A stretch of DNA of 64,000 nucleotides, taken from assembly GCA_014905825.1 (NCBI GenBank), contig JACGCN010000008.1, positions 1,116,001 to 1,180,000 of the forward strand. The letters run 5' to 3'. Under the pieces are notes generated by a model. That model was given only the letters and a program-made list of their open reading frames with translations, was not told where the DNA came from and ran no database searches. This DNA comes from Lyophyllum atratum (taxonomy: Eukaryota > Basidiomycota > Agaricomycetes > Agaricales > Lyophyllaceae). Below, in pieces: positions 55,803 to 64,000 of this stretch (positions are counted from its first letter, which is position 1; each line of letters starts with the position of its first letter). The translations under genes were made by a program, and so were the position numbers.

Positions 55803-57430
55803 ATGCGGGCTGACTTTGATCAGGGTCTCCCATGGTTCGTCCCCTCCCAGGTCCTCACCAAGATCGGCGAGAATCTTGCCATTGGCGCCACTTTCATGCA
55901 CGTCCTCATTTGGTACGGGAAGGACATCATCGATGTTATCAAGAAATACAGGGTATGTCTCTATTTCTAGTGGTACGGTTTCCCTCTGACCCCTGGTATA
56001 GGCTGGCGAGAGCTACGACCCCCATCTCGCGAAGATGAAGGTATGTCACATGAATCAGAAGTAAAAAGCAGGTGTTTATACATTATGTGCAGGTCTACGG
56101 CGAGGTGCCGATGTGGTGGTACATCGCTATCTTCATTGCCAGTTTCGCGATGGCCATGGCTACGATTTACACCGGCGGCTCAGGTTTGCCATGGTAAGTC
56201 TTGTCGTTGTTGTCCTGTATCTGTCGTCTAACTTGGTCCACCACAGGTGGGGCTTGATCGTCGGCCTCATCATCTCAACTATCTTCTTGCCATTCGTTGT
56301 CACCGTCTATGCCATCACTGGTGTGTTATTTCGTATCCGTTCTCTTGTGTCTAGCTCTAATCGCCGTTTTGACTAGGTTTCGTCCCGAACATTCGCAGCT
56401 TGGTACAGGTAAGTAGCTCTCACGCTGTCAGCGCTGCTCGTCGGGCTTACGGTTGGGCAAAAGATGCTTGGTGCTGCTATGATCCCCGGAAGCCCTCAAG
56501 CCAACCTGTACTTCACGCTCTACGGCTTCAACACCCTCGATCAAGCTCGTGGTCTCGTTCGCGATCTCAAGATGGTTCGTCATTCTGTCGCCGACTGCTT
56601 TGTTTGTCGCCTAATTATGTCATACAGGGTCAATATACCAAGCTCCCTCCTCGCGTCACTTTGACAGTGCAATGTGTGGGCGCCGTCATCGTATGTCCCT
56701 CCTTGTTGTATCGATAGACCACTTGACTAACGGTCCAATCACTAGGGTGGACTGCTGAACTACGTCCATGAAGGTTATCATTACGACCCATCGTGACATC
56801 CTGCTTGACGTGCAAGGCAGCAACATCGTACGTACCTCCCACACCGCCGACGTCGACGAATATTGACGATGGCATCTCTGTTCCTTTAGTGGTCCGGTCA
56901 ACAAGTTCAGGTATGTCACCGATGTCCGAAAACCATGAATATGTCGTCTGACCGGTCAATAGTCGTTCAACAGTAATGCCATCTCTTGGGGAGCTCTTGG
57001 CAACCGACTTTACGCACCCGGTGGTCGCTATGCGGTACGCTCACTGTGACTTGCATCAAGTTCATAGCTAACTTCGCGGGCTCACCTCAGATCGTCCCCT
57101 TCTCTATCGTCATTGGTCTCCTTGTCCCGCTTCCATTCTGGATTGCCCACCGCTACTACCCCAAACTCGGTGCCAACAAAGTCGTTACTCCCGTTCTTTG
57201 CTGTAAGTCTTGCGGTTCCACATCCACTGCGACGTACTAATGAGGACTCCACAGGGACTCTCGGCTACCTGAGCGTCGGAATCAACAGCTCCGTCTTCAC
57301 CACCTTCTGCTTGGCTGTATTCTCGCAATACTACCTCCGTGTCTACCGCCCAACTATGATGGTACGTCCCTTGCGTTGTCGTGCACCATGCCGGGACGTT
57401 GCTTACTCTTATTTGTAGCAAGTTATGTGA
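55803..57430 (+). pseudogene. Oligopeptide transporter (OPT family), truncated and frameshifted
   Basis: Eight or more exons of an OPT transporter with introns intact: LPWFVPSQVLTKIGENLAIG, HVLIWYGKDIIDVIKKYR, VYGEVPMWWYIAIFIASFAM, GFVPNIRSLVQ, MLGAAMIPGSPQANLYFTLY, LVRDLKMGQYTKLPPRVTLT, WSGQQVQSFNSNAISWGALG and FVLPLPFW-type segments, ending SQYYLRVYRP. Three defects: the N-terminal part of the family (first several membrane helices) is absent, a one-base gain near 56767 breaks the frame between GLLNYV and MKVIITTHRDILLDVQ, and the C-terminal portion is missing after YRPTMM. OPT proteins import small peptides or metal chelates with protons. A fragment with preserved introns suggests segmental duplication or gene capture. 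Confidence 0.8.
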
Positions 57431-57817
57431 AATCTGGATTCGACACGCCCGGCTTCTCCACTGCGGGTAGGACTAATGCGCAAGATTGGGGAGGGGAGGG
57501 CAGAGGGGGAGGAGACGTTGGAGGTGAAGGTGGATGATCTGATCCCGATGGCAAATGGGACGGGGATGACAGGAGATGGTGGTAGATGGGGCGATTCGCG
57601 CAAACCTTGCCTCCCACATGTTCGTTATCTACGGCCCCCGCCCCCAAACCTTCCTCCCATAGTTTGGATGTACCTATAGTATATATATAATGGAACATCC
57701 TTCAACCATCGCATTGTAACTGTTGCATTCACTGTAGAGCTAACCCTAAAGTCTGACATGGACTGATCTGTCGGATAGATCAAGATCATTTATAGATAAT
57801 TTCTGCTGCTGACCACC
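57431..57817. other. Intergenic with TATATATA
   Basis: 387 bases. A TATATATAATGG word at about 57680 lies about 130 bp before the next ATG and could serve as a TATA element. Purine-rich GGGGAGG run at 57487-57530. Confidence 0.35.
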
Positions 57818-60800
57818 ATGTCCAGCCATAGCGTGTTTCTGCATACGGAGGAACTACAGGTACAACCACTATCTGAGGCAGTTCTAAGTACTTTGCTTGC
57901 GCCACCTGTAGAACTTGACCTTCCTCCACATCTGCATAAAGCCCTGTGCATTGATAGCAAGAGATATACTCGGACCAGTTTTCGTGAACTTCAAGTTAAA
58001 TTGACTGATCACTTCAGTGTTTATAACGCTGTAAGTACACTACGATCTTCTTCCAGGTGACTTTGGCTGAGATCGTGCAGTGGGAAAAGCTTCACAGTTG
58101 GGCTCTGACTGTTCTTGGTTTACCTTCCTCCACTCTGGGCATCGACATGGACTGGGCTCTGCAACTGTTGCTCTATCTTTACGTTCTTCGTGTACTTGAC
58201 TCATACAAAACCTGGAAGGAAAAACTCAACATCCTTGTTGAGTTTGCGAAGGAAGCTGTTGATCGTGTGCGTGTTATTGCTGTCATATAGTTATATACCA
58301 ACACTTCCTGACATTGTTGTAGCACCGCGTCGTGCAGGAGACACGCCAGGATCAGCAATTCAATGCCTTGCCTGATGTCGAGGATTTGGGACTGGAAGAC
58401 GAAGCCAGTGCCCTATGGGACTCCGTCAACGAACCAAGTGTTGTCGAGTACTCAGAGAAATCTCTTCTCAGACCTAAGGGAGTGAATCCCAAGAAAGAGC
58501 TTGATGAGGAGTCTCTTGAATACAAGTGCGACGTGTATGCTCAGACTCTCCTGTCTTTGTTTCCTGGGCTCCAATCAGCTCGATATGAAACCCAGGTGAG
58601 TGTTCCTTTGTTCTGGCAGTTATCGATACTAACGTTGAGGCAGAAATCCTCACCTTCCGCTGACCATTTGAAGCGGATTCTGGGAGCCTTGCCTAAAGGC
58701 CAAGATAAATTTCTTCTCCCTCGTGATTCCGCTTATCGAGCTGGTGCACGGTCCATTCTTGGGATTGTTCTCCAAGACATGTCTCGCCTTCGAAGAAAGG
58801 ATTACGACGAAGTTATGTGGACGCACGCACTAAAGGTATTGTCAGGGCTGTACCATCTACTTCTTGTTGCTGATGGTTCTGGCAAGGTTACAGAGCTGTA
58901 CGATGTGATGAAGCAGATTCTCGACCCCTCATATTTGTCCTCACTAAGCCGTGGAGGTGATTGTCATGCGGAGGCGTTAGCGAGGTTCCTTCGCATACAA
59001 GATCGGTTCTTGAAGCTATTGATGAGTTGGTGTCCGGAGTCAATTTCCGAAGGATGGGAATCAGTGTCCCTGATTTTTAAACCTACAGAACAAAAGGTAA
59101 CTGTTGTAGCATTTCTGGGCTCGTCTTTGTCTGACTTGCTATTGATGTTCTAGAGTGCGGCAACAACATTTACGGTAGATCAAGCCAGTGCAGAGAAAAT
59201 GGTGGACCACCTGCTTCTGAACCCCTTCCTACTGCCACATCTGGCGGTGCCAGAAGTTGTATACTTCACGTTAAGCAAGGATACGTTTATCAGAGCCTGG
59301 CGATGGGTGGGGCAAGGTCTTCAGGACTCAGGGTGCTGTGTCTACCGGATTGGTAAATCCGTGAAGGCACTTGGCAGGTTCTACTCCTTGTTCAAGAAGG
59401 CGATTCTCGTAAAAGGCAACATTCAAAGTGTCGCAGGAAAGTGGAAGGAGTTGAAGGAAGCAGGCAACCATGTGGCGCATCTTTATCTGAGAACACTCCA
59501 GTATCGTCACTTGGAGCAAGTGCAGCGACATCATTTGACTGATGGGAGGATAATTTCTGGAGCGGAATGGCGGGAAAAAGTACAAGGAAATCCTGCTTTA
59601 AGGACACGCGACCCTCAGGTGTGTGGTTTTTCAGCTCACGCTCTCCTCAGACTTGTAACTGATTACTATATTCGTACAGCTGAAAAGGTGTATGAAATGT
59701 GTTGATCAACCAAAGAACAAGCAGTGCACGCGTATCTTCTACACTTCACGCCGCTCCAAAGAAGACATGACTGTCAAGCCTGAAGATGGCATTAGTTTGG
59801 CACCGGACCGGCTGAAAACATCAAAAAAGGCAAAAAAAATCGTATTTGAATGTCTATAGCTCAACTGACTGCGACATTGAGCAGAACCATAACATCCATG
59901 ATGCCAAAGTATTAGGCATGGCGGAGCTTGATGCTGATGAGGAAACACTTCAGCGATGTGGGCGCATGCTGTGGTATGTTTCCGATGACTCTGAGGACAG
60001 TCGTCTCCACCCTGCTCCAGCAGCACTTCCAACCAAAAAAGACAAGCAGAAGCAGAAGCGTAACAAAGAAGTCAGACCACGTGAAGATAACAATTACTTC
60101 TTCATACCAATTTTCGAAGTTAACGAGAAGGATCCCACTGAACAAAGATGCATCGGTCAAAGACGAGTGGTATGTGTTCAAGTTGTTACCGTAAACACTA
60201 TTTCTAAAAAATTTAGATTGACTGGGCGTATTATAATGCCTTTGATCCTGAGGTATATCAGGTCATGATAGACCACGAGGCTCACTCACAAAGTAAGTTC
60301 ATTCTATGACTTCAAAAATATTAGTGTACTTATTGAGTTCACAGATGAGAGCAAGCTCTTACGTGGAAAGCAGTTCCGAAAATTCCAAATTGGAAAGACC
60401 TCAGGAATGACAGCTAGTGGTAGTCGGCTCCCAACAGGTGGTGCTAAGGGAGATACCTATAGGTTCTATTCCTCGTTTGAAGTTGAGACCTCAGCCGGGC
60501 TGGACAGGGCAATTGACTATGCAGAGGTATGTGTTTGATTTGACTGAGGTTACTGCTTGACGGAATAAGAGTTTTCTACTAGGACACCATGCTTCTCATG
60601 TCTGTTTGCAATTTTGCAGCTCCCCCCATGCACTCTCGAATGCTTAAGGCATCTGAAGAGGCTGATCGACTGGGAATATCTGGTCACAACCTATTTCGCT
60701 GTGCGTCTTACTGCGCACCTGAACATTTTGATAATGATATTGGCTGGGGACTGTGCTGCCAATTACGCTGGTGGGGTAGTCGAGATGATCGAGACTGGTC

Positions 60801-61537
60801 GTTTTGCCAGCCATCCTGGGGCTACTATTGGCGTACCAGACCTAACTTGTGTTGGTGAGTCACTATACGATTTCAGCTGTACCCTGCGCTGACATATACC
60901 AAGGTCTTTCAATTCTAGTCATTTACACGGAACCATGCTTCCAGGTCTGGGATCGTTTGAGCCACCAAGTGAATTCATAGACTCTATGGGGAGTCAGGGT
61001 GGCGGTGATGCCAGTGGTGGTGGAGGTGCCAGTGGTGGTACTGATGCGCGTGATATCCGTCGCGGCCTTGGTTTCTGGCAGCGTCGTTACCGACGTGAGC
61101 AGCAGGGTGGTAGAGGCGGAGGCGGAGATGGTGGAGGAGATGGTGGAGGTGGAGGTGGAGGTGGAGGTGGGGGAGACGGTGGAGGCGGAGACGGAGGCGG
61201 AGGCGGGGGTGGAGGAGGTGGAGGCGGAGGTGGAGGTGGAGGTGGAGGTGGAGGTGGTGGAGGAGACGGTGGAGGCGGAGACGGAGGCGGAGGCGGAGGT
61301 GGAGGTAGAGGCGGGGGTGGTGGAGGTGGCGGAGGCAGAGGCAGAGGCGGAGGTGGAGGCAGAGGCAGAGGCAGAGGCAGAGGTGGTGCAGGACAGGGTG
61401 GTGGTGGTCGGGTCAGTACTGGTATTCACAGTGCCGCGACCAGGCGTAATGTGCAAGCAGCTCAAGAGTATGACCGTGCTGCGAGAACACGCGGTCAGAA
61501 TTTACAGTACTGGGACAATAGAGTACTGGGACAATAG
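57818..61537 (+). CDS. Long unknown protein with Gly/Arg-rich C-terminus, frameshifted at an A8 run
   Basis: Nine or more exons from the ATG at 57818 (MSSHSVFLHTEELQVQPLSE). The middle exons are long and open. A short exon gives LKRCMKCVDQPKNKQCTRIF, a Cys cluster. Then the frame breaks at A8 (59832-59839): the other frame continues TDCDIEQNHNIHDAKVLGMA, EETLQRCGRMLWYVSDDSED, IPIFEVNEKDPTEQRC, DWAYYNAFDPEVYQVMIDHE, LLRGKQFRKFQIGKTSGMTA and a final block with LNILIMILAGDCAANYAGGV. Using the acceptor at 60943-60944 the frame enters a Gly/Arg tail (61030-61537). Without it the protein stops at about 60979. No known domain was recognised. The slip may be a sequencing error or a real mutation. Confidence 0.55.
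61111..61420 (+). repeat. GGN-type minisatellite (GGTGGAGGCGGA units)
   Basis: About 300 bp of almost uninterrupted G-rich triplets coding Gly (with Asp, Arg interruptions) on the plus strand. All three forward frames and one reverse frame are open through it. It is likely to be length-polymorphic and can form G-quadruplexes. Confidence 0.9.
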
Positions 61538-62662
61538 AGTACAGTTGTAAAATATGGTGTACTTGACCTGCGTACACTGTTAATAAGCTTCAGCTCTTGT
61601 GTTTGACTACAAACACTTGTATCCTATGTAAGGACCAATGTCTGCGGCAGCAAGACGGTGCGCGCAATGTAAGTGAAGCATCAGATCACACCGGTGATAA
61701 CCATCGCAGCACGTTTGCTGGCTTTCATTTGGTTGTCGTGGAGGATATCGACGACGGGTGGGGGAAGGTACCTAGAGTGGGCGCCCAATTGGTTGATGCA
61801 GAGGCAAAAGACAAAACGCGAGCGTTTGGGAAACGCGGCTGGCCGTGTTGAGGTTTCTGAGGGTCGCGAGTAGGAAGACCACTTGGGGCTGGCTTGGTAG
61901 TTCCGTGCTGCCGCGTGTCGGCGTCATAGATATGGAGGCGCCTGGCAAGCGTGCCGTCGGCGAGCATTTGTTCGATCACATCCATTTGTTAAACTTGTTA
62001 AGTGAGCCATGGAGGCAGCGGCGACGAAAGTCCTTTAAATGTGAAGATTGGTGTTATGTGTTTCGCAGGGCATGTAATATATTGAGGCAAGCAAGTACAG
62101 TCCGAGTAATCAAATAATATTGGAGCAGTACATAAGAAATGGAAAGGGATGTCCCTTGTCGATGTTGTAAAACAGAACGTAAACACGAAGCCATGGGTGA
62201 AAGTAGCAGGTTCTGCGGCGACAGCGCGCGTTCACCAGCTTATTGGACGGCTGGGTGTCCCCGACTCTCTTACGTAAGTAAGAGGGAGGGTTTTGTCGGA
62301 CTCGAACGACATTTGTCCCGCCAACTCTGGAAGCAGTCACGTGTTACATAGCAATGTTCTAGAATGTTCTCGAAAGTCTTCCCCTCCAGTGTTTTGATGG
62401 AGAATTTGACGAAGATACTCTGTTCGACCTACCTCATAGACGAAGTCGAAGGAAGACAGGATTGTTTTTTAATAATATCCAAGATGTTGTCCCTCTGTGT
62501 GATGCCGACGACGTGAGGATGTATCTCGGACAATTTTCCCGAGCTCTCCATATGAAAGAAGAATATGAACAGGAACCGTCCGTTGTCAACTTGTCCTGTT
62601 TTAAATTATGTACAGGTACACGACTTGCAATTGTATCCTTTACCACCTGTGGTTGGTGTGAC
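61538..62662. other. Region without a supported gene
   Basis: 1.1 kb. Short ORFs on both strands (61725-61985 minus, 62434-62760 minus, 62462-62695 plus) carry no motif. Nothing convincing was seen. Confidence 0.4.
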
Positions 62663-62770
62663 TTCGCGAACCCAGACTCTGATGACATCAGATAGGGTTC
62701 GCGAACATGCCTCAAACTCAGAAGTACGTTTCGCGAACATTGCCTCTGATCAGAAGGCAATATTCGCGAA
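62663..62770. promoter_or_regulatory. Array of four TTCGCGAA palindromes
   Basis: Perfect 8-bp palindromes at 62663-62670, 62698-62705, 62730-62737 and 62763-62770, steps of 35, 32 and 33 bp. The first pair is extended into a longer inverted repeat (TTCGCGAACCC / GGGTTCGCGAA). The pattern TTC-nn-GAA resembles a two-unit heat-shock element, and the CGCG core resembles cell-cycle (MBF/E2F-like) sites. A TATAAA at about 62821 follows 50 bp downstream. No clear gene is driven by it. Confidence 0.6.
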
Positions 62771-62820
62771 TAATGCTCTGCCTCAGAGGGCTGCTACATT
62801 TTCTCACACACCCAGTCCCG

Positions 62821-62827
62821 CCTATAA
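62821..62827 (+). promoter_or_regulatory. Possible TATA box after the TTCGCGAA array
   Basis: CCTATAAACC about 50 bp downstream of the last palindrome. Distance suits a plus-strand promoter. Confidence 0.35.
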
Positions 62828-63072
62828 ACCCCGATTGGGATAGGCGCTCCCCTTACCTTCGAGCTCATCGTTCAGACTGGCAGCGCCGTCACTTCCTATT
62901 TGGGCAAACTCTATTTATATATTCCCGCTTCAGATCATCGGAATCCCTGCTCGCCTCGATAGATACTGGAATCAGGGAATAGATGTATTATAGATATGAT
63001 ATACACTGGTTATAACTACAGCTATAGTGTATAGGGTCTAACCTCCCCCCGTCAGCCTTCTCAGCAGTCCCA

Positions 63073-63270
63073 ATGTCTTCTGGTAAAATTAAAGCGTACC
63101 CCGATGCCAAGCATGAGCAACACGACTCTGAGTGGGCTGTCTTTGCGTGTGCGTCAGCATCCCTGCCCCCAACCGCGGCCGCCGAGCCCTCCGAACCTTC
63201 TCCTCCTGCCATAGATCCACTGCCCTTACAACCTAGTCACAACTACTCACAAAGGGCGTTGGTCCACTGA
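63073..63270 (+). CDS. Small ORF of unknown nature, 65 residues
   Basis: ATG at 63073 preceded by a pyrimidine-rich stretch (CTCCCCCCGTCAGCCTTCTC) and lying about 245 bp after the TATA-like element. The peptide starts MSSGKIKAYPDAKHEQHDSE and ends in Pro/Ser-rich sequence. It may be a first exon of a longer gene or not be translated. No family recognised. Confidence 0.25.
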   Translation: MSSGKIKAYPDAKHEQHDSEWAVFACASASLPPTAAAEPSEPSPPAIDPLPLQPSHNYSQRALVH

Positions 63271-64000
63271 CTGCGACATCTGAATCAGTTGGAATGTTGC
63301 TGGCAGGAAGGAAGATAGGAGTTCTGACCTTCAAACTGGGATGAGGCCTGCCCTACAGCCATTTCCGGGCTCGATTTGGGCGAGCGTGAAGAGTGACGAG
63401 GTGGGGCAAATGCCGGGTGGACACGATAGATGAACGAGGGATACTCATACGTGGCAAATCGGATTGGTGCCTCGGTCGTTGCCGAGATGTTTTCACACGC
63501 CTCCTGAAGGTCGCAAACGACGACGACGAAGCTTGTAACACTTCATTGACTATACCTCATTGACTATACCTGGTGGCAACTAAGGTATCAAAATAGACTG
63601 TACCATAGGTTTAATTTTTATTATGTAGTTAAAATCGAGGGATCTCTCCGCATAATCAACAAAACTTGTTTTTACTTTGTATGTTTCCGACTGTTTCCTA
63701 CCTGAGTACAAAATACATATCGGGTCTCCCTAGGTCTGTTGATAGTTGTGTTCCACTTGTATCCTACCACTGCGCTGATATGTTCGAGTAAAGTTATACT
63801 TCCACATCCTACTGGAATTCTTGCAGACTGTGTCCAAATATAGCGAGACTGTATCTCAGGCCTCCTGACAGACTTACTGCCATATTTTAGAATACGAGAA
63901 TTTTTATGGCGCATATGCGACCCATGTCCGACCCGTGTCCGACCTGTTTCCTACCCTGTGTGACCTGTTTCCTACCATGCATTCAATACATCCAGCCTTG
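63271..64000. other. Right end of window, short repeats
   Basis: No supported gene. Words GTTTCCTACC and CCGACC recur at about 63690-63702 and several times at 63920-63980, forming a degenerate tandem array that runs to the window end. Confidence 0.45.

Noticed and set aside
60923..61465. Minus-strand ORF of Ser/Thr/Ala repeats
   Set aside because: It is the reverse reading of the GGN minisatellite; codons follow the repeat and no folded sequence is present.
60999..61550. Plus-strand Val/Glu-rich ORF
   Set aside because: Another frame of the same repeat; the Gly/Arg frame joins the upstream exons better.
1..64000. tRNA, rRNA or CRISPR features
   Set aside because: No cloverleaf with a recognisable T-arm, no rRNA-like conserved blocks and no regularly spaced identical repeats with unique spacers were seen. 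The TTCGCGAA array has only an 8-bp core and is not CRISPR-like.

Overview
This window looks like nuclear DNA of a filamentous basidiomycete, most likely an agaricomycete. Genes carry many short introns (about 50-60 nt, GT-AG). Conserved fungal genes are packed tightly on both strands. The rest resembles agaricomycete accessory DNA: F-box families, a fungal Helitron, and lineage-specific multi-exon genes without obvious relatives. No rRNA, tRNA or CRISPR array was recognised.

Left half, about 1-29 kb, is a housekeeping block. In order: the 3' end of a zinc alcohol dehydrogenase (+), an ornithine-type mitochondrial carrier (+), a mitochondrial acyl-CoA synthetase (+), the sphingolipid alpha-hydroxylase SCS7 (+), exocyst SEC5 (+), an RMD1-type DUF155 protein (-), a WOPR (Gti1/Pac2) transcription factor (-), a DNAJC11-type J-protein (-), the MutY DNA glycosylase (-), an F-box protein (+) and the ER cargo receptor ERV29/SURF4 (+). 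I rebuilt the splicing by hand. Summed exon lengths divide by three for every model whose exons I added up: the carrier, the acyl-CoA synthetase, SCS7, and three genes of the accessory region. One intron of the acyl-CoA synthetase appears to have AT-AC ends.

Middle, about 30-45 kb, is mobile or cargo-like. A single intronless 7.1-kb ORF encodes a 2,364-residue Helitron Rep/helicase with an unusual N-terminal extension (a retropepsin-like fold lacking its catalytic motif, then SAP-like segments). Downstream, all on the same strand, lie two copies of a six-exon gene family (37.7-39.3 and 43.4-44.9 kb) bracketing an 887-residue protein gene of unknown function. The two copies share promoter-proximal and 3' sequence, so each is part of a roughly 2-kb duplicated segment. 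The second copy has a chimeric 3' end.

Right part, about 45-64 kb, is accessory: an F-box-like protein with a nucleotidyltransferase-like motif (-), a small Cys-rich zinc-binding candidate (-), an LRR/F-box-like gene (+), a small coiled-coil ORF (+), a disordered protein (+), a Ulp1-type C48 protease (-), Ser/Pro-rich ORFs built from a tandem duplication (+), a truncated and frameshifted oligopeptide transporter (+), and a long gene (+) interrupted by a one-base slip in an A8 run and ending in a GGN-repeat Gly/Arg tail. Near 62.7 kb four TTCGCGAA palindromes sit 32-35 bp apart upstream of a TATA-like element.

The best candidate for an undescribed system is the 30-45 kb block: a Helitron plus a bracketed set of co-oriented unknown genes. 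Helitron termini were not identified, so a shared mobile unit is an inference.
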